Both the position numbers and the translations under genes were made by a program. A stretch of 64,000 nt of DNA. Source: CAZDDI01 sp964504195 (GTDB lineage Bacteria > Chloroflexota > Anaerolineae > B4-G1 > SLSP01). The notes under the pieces are model-generated. The model was not told the origin of the DNA. It worked only from the letters and a program-made list of their open reading frames with translations, and searched no databases. Of the stretch, positions 1-6,065 are shown piece after piece; the stretch's first letter is position 1; each line of letters begins with the position of its first letter. The stretch is taken from positions 51,805 through 115,804 of the forward strand of contig CAZDDI010000006.1 in NCBI GenBank assembly GCA_964504195.1, written 5' to 3'.

Positions 1-171
1 CACATACAAATCCACCTGGGCTTGCTCAATAGTAGGTTGCAGTGCCGCCGAGGTTACGACAGGCGGCGAGATCATAGCCGGCGTCAACGTCAACGCGGTA
101 TCATTACACGCCATCAGCAACCCGATCAACACGCTCCACACCAGCCCCACCCAGCCGCGCTTTGTCTGCAT
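1..171 (-). CDS. Putative lipoprotein, partial (cut by window edge)
   Basis: An open frame starts at an ATG at 171, three codons after the stop of the upstream gene (176-178), with a GAGGT ribosome site directly before it. The first 57 codons contain a short basic start, a hydrophobic stretch and a lipobox-like LLMAC at about residues 18-22, then a Thr/Pro-rich region, so it is probably exported and lipid-anchored. The C-terminal part is outside the window and no family can be named. It appears translationally coupled to the membrane protein upstream. Confidence 0.55.
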   Translation of the reverse strand, partial: MQTKRGWVGLVWSVLIGLLMACNDTALTLTPAMISPPVVTSAALQPTIEQAQVDLYV

Positions 172-175
172 CACC

Positions 176-631
176 TCATACCTCCGGATACCACACCGCA
201 TCTTCACGCGGCGACACCGGGAGCGACCGTTGGGGATGGGGTGCTTGCATATCCCGCAACATACTGAGCACCTGGAGCTGCACCAACTGCTGCACCAGCG
301 CTTCCGTGCCCCCTGCGGCGAGTTCTGCGCGCGCCGGGTTGTCTCCAAGTCGCTTCCAGCCCGCATTCGGCCCAGACGCCCACTGCGCCCGCTGCGCCCG
401 CTGCACCCGTAGACGTAGCCAGACATACCCCCCCATCACCGCCAGCAACCCGACAATCACCAGACCCAGGGTCAACACCAACCCCGCGCTAGAAGCCGCC
501 GCCGTGTGCTGCGCCGTGAGCGCCACCTGCGCCTCCAACACCCGGGCGTGATTCGCCTGGATGCTCGCCACCGCGAACCCGCCACCCACCAGCAAAGCCA
601 ATACCACAATCAGCCCAATTAAAAATGTCAT
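176..631 (-). CDS. Small membrane protein of the integrative element
   Basis: 151 residues. Residues 3-24 are strongly hydrophobic (an N-terminal membrane segment) and a second hydrophobic stretch lies near residues 48-70, followed by a basic LRLRVQR segment that would face the cytoplasm. The C-terminal half is polar, Ala/Gln-rich and possibly coiled (LVQQLVQLQVLSML). I do not recognise the family. It lies in the leftward gene run downstream of the integrase and just ahead of a lipoprotein, so an envelope role is plausible, but that is inference only. Confidence 0.55.
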   Translation of the reverse strand: MTFLIGLIVVLALLVGGGFAVASIQANHARVLEAQVALTAQHTAAASSAGLVLTLGLVIVGLLAVMGGYVWLRLRVQRAQRAQWASGPNAGWKRLGDNPARAELAAGGTEALVQQLVQLQVLSMLRDMQAPHPQRSLPVSPREDAVWYPEV

Positions 632-713
632 CTATCACCCCCACCTGCTTGCCTTTCCCCCGGCCCTGTGCGATAATAAAAGTGGATCAGCGACCACCTG
701 TATCCACCCCCCA

Positions 714-739
714 AGGCCCACCGCCCCACCGGTGGGCCT
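714..739 (-). terminator. GC-rich hairpin at the end of the 193-aa gene
   Basis: The arms AGGCCCACC (714-722) and GGTGGGCCT (731-739) pair over 9 bp with an 8-nt loop, directly at the stop codon of the leftward gene that ends at 739. There is no clear T run downstream, so it may be an RNA-stability or coupling hairpin rather than an intrinsic terminator. Confidence 0.35.
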
Positions 740-1320
740 CATTCTTTTTCTGCCAACCGTACCAGCGATTCAGCAATCACCGCCAACAAGCGCACCTGCA
801 CTTCCGCCTCCGTCGCCCCGTCATCAAACAAATCCAGGGCTATATCAATACGCCGAATTTGTCGCCCACCCCATAACGGCGGCGCTGGCTCATGCTCATC
901 TACAATCCGCTCCTCTTCACCCATCGCCACGCACCGCACCGCAACACTCTCCGCAGCCTGCGCCAACCACAGCGCCACATTATGCCGCGTCGGTACAGGA
1001 TAAGTATGCTTGTCCAACTCCACCACAATATCCCCACCATCAGCATCACGGTGTAGTTGCACCTTGAACACGAATTTCTGATCGAACGCCCGAAATTCCA
1101 CGCGCGCCCACCACCACTCATCCAGGCAATAGAAAACTTCTGGATTCAATGCTGCTAACTCCGCGCTAGATAACTCCATCTCGCACCGCACAAAGTCCAG
1201 AATAACCGCCTTCATCGCAGCCACCTTAGCAGCCGCCTCCGCCTCTTGCGCCATCAAATACGCCTGCTCTTGCGCCAATAACTCCCGCCCCTGCCGTAAA
1301 ATCTTATCTAACCCTGCCAT
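739..1320 (-). CDS. Hypothetical protein of the integrative element
   Basis: 193 residues starting ATG at 1320 after a GGAGGA ribosome site. The first ~45 residues are Ala/Glu/Gln-rich and predicted helical. The middle holds an acidic, aromatic patch (EWWWARVEF) and a beta-rich segment (FVFKVQLHRDADGGDIVVEL), and the C-terminus is again helical. No catalytic motif or known family is recognised. It belongs to the tightly spaced leftward run (11 bp after the next gene upstream). Confidence 0.55.
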   Translation of the reverse strand: MAGLDKILRQGRELLAQEQAYLMAQEAEAAAKVAAMKAVILDFVRCEMELSSAELAALNPEVFYCLDEWWWARVEFRAFDQKFVFKVQLHRDADGGDIVVELDKHTYPVPTRHNVALWLAQAAESVAVRCVAMGEEERIVDEHEPAPPLWGGRQIRRIDIALDLFDDGATEAEVQVRLLAVIAESLVRLAEKE

Positions 1321-1330
1321 CGTGATCCTC

Positions 1331-1555
1331 CTATCCTAAATCTTCCGGTCTAATCGGAGCGCCCACATTGCTCAGCAGCCAGGCGATCCGCTGCAACTCA
1401 TGCAACGCCTGCGCCTGGCGTCGCAACGTCTCCGTCCGATCCAACGCCATCCCCTCCACCAGCGGCGTCAGCAGCCGGATGCCGCGCATCGCAGCCTCGG
1501 CGGCCTGATCGCGCACCTCCTTCGCTGCATTCGGCCACGGCCGGCGTCCGGTCAT
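1331..1555 (-). CDS. Small hypothetical protein, ATGA-coupled
   Basis: 74 residues. I chose the ATG at 1555 rather than an upstream start because it overlaps the stop of the preceding membrane-protein gene by four bases (ATGA, 1552-1555), typical of translational coupling. The upstream extension of the frame would run antiparallel through that gene. The protein is charged and helical with an Arg/Glu-rich middle and no recognised domain. Confidence 0.5.
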   Translation of the reverse strand: MTGRRPWPNAAKEVRDQAAEAAMRGIRLLTPLVEGMALDRTETLRRQAQALHELQRIAWLLSNVGAPIRPEDLG

Positions 1556-1857
1556 CGCCCCTCCCGCGCCAACTGCTGCGCCCGGCGGCGCCGCTGCACA
1601 TGCCGCCACCACGAGCCGAGTACCATCCAAAAGCCAGAGGCCGCAAACGCCCCTAGCATCCCCAGCGCACACGGCCACGCCACCACCGCCATCGCGCCCA
1701 GCGTTACCGCAGTCCCCACCACCACGAGCAACGCCGTATACCCCTCGTCATAGCCATGCTGCTCCAACCACGCCACCACCAGGTTGTAAATAAAACCAAA
1801 GCCAAAAAGCAGCCCATAAATCAGCCCGATCTTGTCCCAATTTGTCACAGATTCCAT
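1552..1857 (-). CDS. Small membrane protein with three hydrophobic segments
   Basis: 101 residues with hydrophobic segments near residues 10-30, 42-62 and 63-85, then a basic tail (WWRHVQRRRRAQQLAREGR). The size and pattern resemble small phage or ICE membrane proteins (holin-like), but no diagnostic motif is present. It is coupled by an ATGA overlap to the 74-residue gene downstream. Confidence 0.5.
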   Translation of the reverse strand: MESVTNWDKIGLIYGLLFGFGFIYNLVVAWLEQHGYDEGYTALLVVVGTAVTLGAMAVVAWPCALGMLGAFAASGFWMVLGSWWRHVQRRRRAQQLAREGR

Positions 1858-1885
1858 GTTTGCTCATCCTCACCTTACAATGAAT

Positions 1886-2071
1886 TTAACCTGAACGCTC
1901 GAACAACTGCCGTTGCGCGGGAGTCTCATTCACAAACTGCAACACATACGCATCCACTCGCCGCTCCAACTCCCTGGCCCGCGCCAACGCCGTGCGCGTG
2001 CGAACCGTAAAAAACTCTTGCTGCGCCTCGCGCATCTCACGCACCAGAGCTACAAACTCGGTCTGCTTCAT
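1886..2071 (-). CDS. Small helical hypothetical protein
   Basis: 61 residues, highly charged and almost entirely helix-forming (many Arg, Glu and Gln, no Pro until residue 51). The ATG at 2071 has a GGAGGGGAAGGGG stretch upstream. It lies directly downstream of the integrase and the 2100-2119 hairpin. The function is unknown; a DNA-binding or directionality role (excisionase-sized) is conceivable but not shown. Confidence 0.45.
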   Translation of the reverse strand: MKQTEFVALVREMREAQQEFFTVRTRTALARARELERRVDAYVLQFVNETPAQRQLFERSG

Positions 2072-2096
2072 CCCCTTCCCCTCCGCACCTTAAAAC

Positions 2097-2122
2097 CTTC
2101 CGCTAATTCCCATTAGCGGAAC
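2097..2122 (+). repeat. Copy 1 of a 25-bp repeat with a palindromic core
   Basis: Within this copy CCGCTAAT (2100-2107) and ATTAGCGG (2112-2119) form a perfect 8-bp inverted repeat around TCCC. A second, imperfect copy in the same orientation lies at 5698-5724, where the right arm is intact and the left arm has diverged to CCGCGTAG. The site sits between the integrase stop and the next gene. Inverted arms around a short spacer resemble tyrosine-recombinase core sites, but this copy could also be a transcription hairpin. Confidence 0.55.
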
Positions 2123-2126
2123 ATAA

Positions 2127-3506
2127 TTACCGCTTACCGCGGCGCTGCCGCGGCGCCGCCGGTTGCGCCTCTGCGCTGGCCGTAGCCGCCGCCAAAATCT
2201 CCATGAGCGGCGCGCTGGGATTCTCAGCCGCCATATCCACCCAATCAATATACGCGCCGGTGATCTTAGAATCCGCGTGCCCCATGCTATACGCCAGCAC
2301 CTCCCGGTTCACATCCTTGCCCTTTTTCTCCACATACAACGTGGCGTAAGTGTGCCGGAGCGCGTGGCAGCTCACCCCCTCGCGCTTCAGCCCCGCCGCC
2401 TCCAGATACACATCCACCCGCTGGCGAATCGAGCGCTGACTTAACCGCGTGCCCCAGTCATCCCCGCGATGCAACGACACAAACAACGCGGTCTCATTGA
2501 ACTTGTACAGCGCCCGCATCCGCAACCACATATCCAGTTCCGTCTGCATCTCCGGGCGCAGAATAATCGTGCGCGGCTTATCGCCCTTGCCCAGCAGCTG
2601 TAGCGTGCCCTGCTCGCCCCGCGCATTGGGTTCGTAATCTTCCAGATTCAACCGCTGCACCTCAATATTCCGCAACCCATGCAACATCATCAAATCAATC
2701 ATCACCCGATCGCGCACCGCTGCCGCCTTCTTATCGGGATTGTCGGCGTTCAAATACACCCCCACCACCGTCGCCAGCAAACGCTGGGCCTGCCGCTCAG
2801 TGAGCGCCTTGATCTTCTCCACTGCCGACCGCTGATCTTGCGGCATCCGCACCACCGTGTCCATATCCTCCAGCGGATTCCCATAAGTGAGCCGCCGCTT
2901 CCTGGTGAAGGTGAAAAATGTGTTCAGGCTCGAGCGCTTCTTGCCCAACGTGGCCGGGCTATAACTGCCATCCGTGGCGCGCGGATTGCGCGAACCGGTA
3001 TACTGCGCGTGCCCCGGCGCTACCAGATGCTCCATGAACGCCTGCGTCACTTCGGGCAACACCAGCAACAGCGGAATCCCCTCCGCCGTCTCCTGCTCCA
3101 AGCGCTCCCACAGCGCCCACAACGCCTCTGGGCCAGCAAACCACTCCGGGAGGGGCGGCAACTCCTGCTCTACCAGCCAGCGCAAAAACTGCTCGGCATC
3201 GCTCAGGTAAGATTCCACTGTGCGCGGCGAGGGGCGCCGCTTGCGCGGGGCTACATTCTGCATAATCCAGGCTTCAAACGCCTCTAAAATCTGTGGAATA
3301 TCCGCACTCGTCACCGGCGTGGTGGGGTTGATGCCCTGCCAGACCTGCGGCGTCCCGCTGGGGCGGGTGGGGCGTTCGGCCAGCGTCGTCACCTCATCGC
3401 CGCGGGCGGGCACATCCACCACCCCCGCCGAGCCGAACAAGTCGGTAGCTGCGACCTCGACAAACTCAACGTCTATCACATCCACATCTGGTTGCTGCAT
3501 CGTCAC
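2127..3506 (-). CDS. Tyrosine recombinase/integrase
   Basis: 459 residues. The catalytic set is visible: Arg279 in LHGLRNIEVQRL, His381-x-x-Arg384 in CHALRHTYATLY, a GHAD box, and the nucleophile Tyr419 in ITGAYIDW. Residues ~65-215 form the core-binding (SAM-like) domain. It should catalyse site-specific integration and excision, most likely at the tRNA-Pro site at 5847-5893. The GTG at 3506 overlaps the stop of the tiny upstream gene by four bases; an ATG two codons later (3500) is an alternative start. The 70-residue N-terminus is Pro/Val-rich and may bind arm sites. The C-terminal tail is Ala/Pro/Arg-rich. Confidence 0.93.
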   Translation of the reverse strand: MTMQQPDVDVIDVEFVEVAATDLFGSAGVVDVPARGDEVTTLAERPTRPSGTPQVWQGINPTTPVTSADIPQILEAFEAWIMQNVAPRKRRPSPRTVESYLSDAEQFLRWLVEQELPPLPEWFAGPEALWALWERLEQETAEGIPLLLVLPEVTQAFMEHLVAPGHAQYTGSRNPRATDGSYSPATLGKKRSSLNTFFTFTRKRRLTYGNPLEDMDTVVRMPQDQRSAVEKIKALTERQAQRLLATVVGVYLNADNPDKKAAAVRDRVMIDLMMLHGLRNIEVQRLNLEDYEPNARGEQGTLQLLGKGDKPRTIILRPEMQTELDMWLRMRALYKFNETALFVSLHRGDDWGTRLSQRSIRQRVDVYLEAAGLKREGVSCHALRHTYATLYVEKKGKDVNREVLAYSMGHADSKITGAYIDWVDMAAENPSAPLMEILAAATASAEAQPAAPRQRRGKR

Positions 3507-3670
3507 ACCCCCACCAGGGGGAGAGCGTCACCCCAATGGACGCTCTCCCCAGCCACAAGGAGGAAACCCGACCCGCGCAACGCGAGCCACGCCCCGCTTG
3601 GAGACTCGAACTCCACCCGGCGACCCTTGCGGAGCACCCGTACCAAAGCTGCCTCAAAAGCGGTCTGCAT
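3503..3670 (-). CDS. Tiny hypothetical protein, GTGA-coupled to integrase
   Basis: 55 residues beginning MQTAFEAALVRVLRKGRRVE, starting ATG at 3670 inside the preceding small gene and ending with a TGA (3503-3505) that overlaps the integrase GTG. The small size, basic N-terminus and position immediately before the integrase fit an excisionase or recombination directionality factor, but no family match can be made by eye. Support comes from the chain of overlapping starts and stops. Confidence 0.45.
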   Translation of the reverse strand: MQTAFEAALVRVLRKGRRVEFESPSGAWLALRGSGFLLVAGESVHWGDALPLVGV

Positions 3671-3776
3671 CCCGCCGCTCCCGTCTGCCAGCGCTCACCC
3701 ACAACGCCGCATACAACAACACCGCTACCGCACCCACCACCACCCCCGCGCCAAAAGCCAGCAGCAGCCCGCTCAC
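3654..3776 (-). CDS. Tiny single-span membrane protein (GTG start)
   Basis: 40 residues: an almost wholly hydrophobic segment (LLLAFGAGVVVGAVAVLLY at residues 4-22) followed by a basic tail. The GTG at 3776 overlaps the TGA of the 73-residue gene by four bases. The next gene starts inside its C-terminus at 3670. The neat overlap on both sides argues that it is real despite its size. Function unknown. Confidence 0.45.
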   Translation of the reverse strand: MSGLLLAFGAGVVVGAVAVLLYAALWVSAGRRERRDADRF

Positions 3777-3994
3777 TGCACACCGCCTGCGGTGGTCGCC
3801 GCCCCGGGAAACGCCCCCAACGGTAACGCCCCGCGCTGCTCCAAAGCCTCGCGCAGCAAGCGCACCGCCATAATCCGCGCATCCTCAATCCCCTGGCGCC
3901 GCGTCTCATTTCCCAAAGCCACTGAAATTTCCACATCAAATCCAACAGATCGTGAAAGGGTTATTTTTGCAGGGATTCGCCATACATCCTTCAT
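3773..3994 (-). CDS. Hypothetical protein, first gene of the integrase operon
   Basis: 73 residues, starting ATG at 3994 after an AGGGTGTACAC-like ribosome region (GGGAGGTACAC before the start). The sequence has a beta-like N-terminus (DVWRIPAKITLSRSVGFDVEISVAL) and a helical C-terminus. It is the first gene transcribed leftward from the operator region at 4012-4109, so it is likely controlled by the divergent XRE regulator. No family recognised. Confidence 0.5.
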   Translation of the reverse strand: MKDVWRIPAKITLSRSVGFDVEISVALGNETRRQGIEDARIMAVRLLREALEQRGALPLGAFPGAATTAGGVQ

Positions 3995-4011
3995 GTGTAC
4001 CTCCCGTAATG

Positions 4012-4109
4012 CTTACAACTGTAAGTAGTATATATCCACTTGCAGTTGTAAGCACATGATAAATGACCCATATTTTATATGACATTCATCCATCGCTTAC
4101 CACTGTAAG
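4012..4109. promoter_or_regulatory. Three CTTAC-N4-GTAAG operator-like palindromes
   Basis: Near-identical 14-bp palindromes lie at 4012-4025 (CTTACAACTGTAAG), 4039-4052 (CTTGCAGTTGTAAG, one arm mismatch) and 4096-4109 (CTTACCACTGTAAG). They fill the gap between the leftward integrase operon and the rightward XRE gene. Centre-to-centre distances are about 27 and 57 bp. Three related operators between a repressor and the divergent lytic/recombination operon is the arrangement of lambda-like switches, so the XRE product is the likely ligand. Confidence 0.7.
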
Positions 4110-4127
4110 TGATTAAAAGTGTAAACT

Positions 4128-4574
4128 ATGATTATGTCAGACTTTACAGATTGGATAAAAGAAGAACTTACTCTTCGAGGATGGACTCAAAACGACCTTG
4201 CGCGAAGAGCTAATATATCTTCTGGGGGGTTGTCATTGATTATGACAGAACAACGGGGGATAACCGCAAGTGTATGCAGGTCTATCTCACGCGCATTGAA
4301 ACTGCCAGAGGAGGAAGTCTTCCGCCGGGCGGGGCTGCTCAGCGACAAAAAAACGCCCATCGTTGCCGATGAGCGTGAAAAACTAAGCGTGAAAATAATG
4401 CTGGATCTACTGAAACACCTTAGCCAACTCGATGAACGCGAACAACAAGATGTTCTGGCCTACGTTCTACGATCACAACAGCATACGGACGCGCGTGTAC
4501 CACAGGTGCGCGGCAAATCGCGCGATACCGCACCCACCCACAAAACCCTCGCGGCCACCAGCGATAGTGAATGA
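4128..4574 (+). CDS. XRE-family transcriptional regulator
   Basis: 148 residues. Residues ~6-62 form a Cro/CI-type helix-turn-helix domain (WIKEELTLRGWTQNDLARRANISSG, then the SICRALKLPEEEVF-like closing helices). The C-terminal part is short and hydrophilic, with no LexA/CI-type Ser-Lys protease domain, so induction by self-cleavage is unlikely. It starts 18 bp after the third palindrome and probably regulates itself and the integrase operon. ATG at 4128 or 4134 (MSDFTDW) could be the start; neither has a strong ribosome site. Confidence 0.85.
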   Translation: MIMSDFTDWIKEELTLRGWTQNDLARRANISSGGLSLIMTEQRGITASVCRSISRALKLPEEEVFRRAGLLSDKKTPIVADEREKLSVKIMLDLLKHLSQLDEREQQDVLAYVLRSQQHTDARVPQVRGKSRDTAPTHKTLAATSDSE

Positions 4575-4695
4575 GCAAGACCAACCAAATTGTCAACGTA
4601 TGCAGCCAGTGTTTTATAGAACGCATGACCTAAGTATACCCTAAATTGATCAAAAAGACACTTACAAAACCGTTAAAAATCTGTCTACACCTGTA

Positions 4696-5286
4696 ATGAA
4701 AACTAAAACTAAATCCCGCATCCCACCCAAAAAGCGACTCACATTAGGCAATGCGCTCATCATCCTCTGCACTCTCTGTTGCTGCATCACCTGCATCGGC
4801 ACCGCCATTGATAACAGCCTGCGCAGCGCGGGGCTGCTTCCTACCCACACCCCCACGGCCACAGCTACCAATACTGCCACGCCAGGCCCTACCCGTACCC
4901 CACGCCCCACCCGTACCCCACGCCCCACCCATACGCCGCGCCCCGTCCCCACCCGCATCCCCACCCGTACCCCTATCCCCACGCCCACCCCCATCAGCGG
5001 CCCCTACGTCATCATCAGCGCAGTCAACAAAATCGCCGAGCACGTCACCCTCAGCAACCTCGGCGACCAGGCGCAAGACCTAAGCGGCTGGGTACTCGTC
5101 AGCGAACGCGGCAACCAACGCTGCCGGCTCAACGGCATTCTCCAACCCCAAACGACCCTCCGCATCTACGCCCAAACCGGCGTAGACGGCTACAACTGCG
5201 GCTTCACAGACAACATCTGGAACGACTCCGAACACGATCCAGCCGTGCTCTATAACCCAGCAGGCCAAGAAATTGATCGCTACTAA
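4696..5286 (+). CDS. Membrane-anchored lamin-tail-domain protein
   Basis: 196 residues. A hydrophobic anchor (LIILCTLCCCITCIGTAI) lies at about residues 19-37, followed by a low-complexity Thr/Pro/Arg linker (repeats of TPRPTRTPRP, residues ~55-95) and a C-terminal domain with the LTD signature: ITLSNLGDQAQDLSGWVLVS, then an L-rich strand, ending DNDSEHDPAVLYNPAGQEIDRY-like. LTD domains are common on exported bacterial proteins and nucleases; here the domain is alone. It lies between the XRE gene and the repeat field, so it is probably element cargo or a surface protein. Confidence 0.7.
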   Translation: MKTKTKSRIPPKKRLTLGNALIILCTLCCCITCIGTAIDNSLRSAGLLPTHTPTATATNTATPGPTRTPRPTRTPRPTHTPRPVPTRIPTRTPIPTPTPISGPYVIISAVNKIAEHVTLSNLGDQAQDLSGWVLVSERGNQRCRLNGILQPQTTLRIYAQTGVDGYNCGFTDNIWNDSEHDPAVLYNPAGQEIDRY

Positions 5287-5321
5287 TCATTTATCTCCCT
5301 ATAGGAGACTCTTATTTGAAA

Positions 5322-5387
5322 AAGTGGTGAGAACGGTGAGAGTGGTGTAAATCGCAATTCTCACCGGTCTCACCGGTCTCACCACTT
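5322..5387. repeat. 20-bp imperfect inverted repeat
   Basis: AAGTGGTGAGAACGGTGAGA at 5322-5341 is inverted at 5368-5387 with one mismatch. The unit GTGAGA-CCGGT recurs inside. It begins the repeat field that runs to about 5680. Confidence 0.8.
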
Positions 5388-5453
5388 CGCGGGATAAGAT
5401 ACCCCTATAGGAATAAAAGAACCCTCCAAAAGTGACGCCATCCCTAAAAATGG

Positions 5454-5504
5454 CCTAAAAACAGGGGTAAAGTGGGGGAAAAAGCCCAAAAACAGGGGTA
5501 AAAT
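5454..5504 (+). repeat. Direct repeat AAAAACAGGGGTAAA
   Basis: Two direct copies of AAAAACAGGGGTAAA lie about 32 bp apart, in AT/G-rich DNA between the inverted repeats. They add to the iteron-like character of the region. Confidence 0.65.
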
Positions 5505-5543
5505 GATGGGTCTCGCTTAACCCCAAAACCGGCGATTTAGATT

Positions 5544-5678
5544 CCTCACCACTTTTAGCGAAAATCCTCACCACTTTTGTGGTAAGAGCCTAAAAAAGTG
5601 GTGAGGAAAATTCCTCACCACTTTTAGGCTGCGCGGTCACAAAAGTGGTGAGGAAACCGGTGAGGCCACCGGTGAGGC
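5544..5678. repeat. Cluster of CCTCACCACTTTT iterons in both orientations
   Basis: The 13-mer CCTCACCACTTTT occurs at 5544-5556, 5566-5578 and 5613-5625, and its complement at 5594-5606 and 5641-5653. The copies at 5588-5629 form a 17-19-bp hairpin with a small bulge. Two tandem ACCGGTGAGGC units follow at 5656-5666 and 5668-5678. The spacing and orientation suggest a protein-binding array (integrase arm sites, or a replication or transfer origin). No gene lies in 5287-6065. Confidence 0.75.
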
Positions 5679-5697
5679 AACGCGGGAGCAGCAAACA

Positions 5698-5724
5698 ACT
5701 TCCGCGTAGTCCCATTAGCGGCAA
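5698..5724 (+). repeat. Copy 2 of the 25-bp repeat
   Basis: Shares CTTCCGC, then TCCCATTAGCGG, with 2097-2122 in the same orientation; the left palindrome arm is changed. It lies about 125 bp inside the tRNA-Pro junction. Confidence 0.55.
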
Positions 5725-5764
5725 CAAAAAACAGCCCCCAACAGGCTCTCAAGTACCTTGACAC

Positions 5765-5800
5765 AGACCACGCGGCCTGGAAAAATCCAGACCACGCGGC
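5765..5800 (+). repeat. Direct repeats AGACCACGCGGC near the attachment site
   Basis: AGACCACGCGGC occurs at 5765-5776 and 5789-5800 (24-bp period), separated by the small hairpin CTGG-AAAAAT-CCAG. They lie 47 bp inside the junction, a typical place for integrase or accessory-factor sites. Confidence 0.6.
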
Positions 5801-5835
5801 TATAGAAAACCTCCATCCGTGAGGGCTACCCTACA

Positions 5836-5856
5836 CCAAACCGCAACACGGTTTGG
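5836..5856. repeat. Hairpin overlapping the tRNA-Pro junction
   Basis: CCAAACCG (5836-5843) pairs with CGGTTTGG (5849-5856) around CAACA. It spans the point where element DNA meets the retained anticodon arm, so the two arms would be the core-type integrase sites around the crossover region. Confidence 0.5.
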
Positions 5857-5893
5857 GTCCGTGAGGTCCGGGGTTCGAATCCCCGCGCCCCGA
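5847..5893 (+). pseudogene. 3' half of tRNA-Pro(UGG): putative attR
   Basis: Anticodon arm CACGG-TTTGGGT-CCGTG (5847-5863, anticodon TGG), variable loop AGGTC, T arm CGGGG-TTCGAAT-CCCCG (5869-5885), acceptor 3' strand CGCCCCG (5886-5892) and discriminator A. The expected 5' acceptor strand CGGGGCG and a D arm are absent upstream, so this is a tRNA remnant and not a functional gene. Identity from the anticodon arm to the 3' end is the usual attB core for tyrosine recombinases. The 5' host half should have been completed by element DNA at the far left junction. Confidence 0.8.
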
Positions 5894-5914
5894 TTGTCAG
5901 GCACAAAAAAACAA

Positions 5915-5959
5915 AATGCGTGGAATGTGATCTTTATTCACATTCCACGCATTCTGTTT
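5915..5959 (+). terminator. Intrinsic terminator of the former tRNA-Pro gene
   Basis: A 16-bp perfect stem (AATGCGTGGAATGTGA at 5915-5930 and its complement at 5938-5953) is followed by CTGTTTTT. It lies 22 bp after the tRNA 3' end and marks the start of host chromosome. Confidence 0.85.
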
Positions 5960-6065
5960 TTGACGGGGTTATGCTGGTACCCGTCAGAAAATTCCACTAT
6001 CAGCCGAGACATGGCACTAATTTCTACCAGCACCACTAACGTCATCATGAATTTTCGGATGGGTT

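Larger units (their letters stand above)
1..5893. mobile_element. Right end of an integrative element inserted in tRNA-Pro
   Basis: The segment has a tyrosine recombinase, an XRE repressor-like gene, many small overlapping genes of unknown function and, at its right edge, the 3' half of a tRNA-Pro gene without a 5' half. This is the layout expected when a tyrosine recombinase integrates into a tRNA gene and displaces its original 3' end. The left end lies outside the window, so size and type (prophage, ICE or satellite) cannot be told. No capsid, relaxase or replication gene is visible in this part. Confidence 0.7.

Noticed and set aside
3492..4028. + strand frames upstream of the XRE gene
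   Set aside because: Low-complexity Pro/Arg translation with no ribosome site; the minus strand carries the overlapping small-gene chain and operators.
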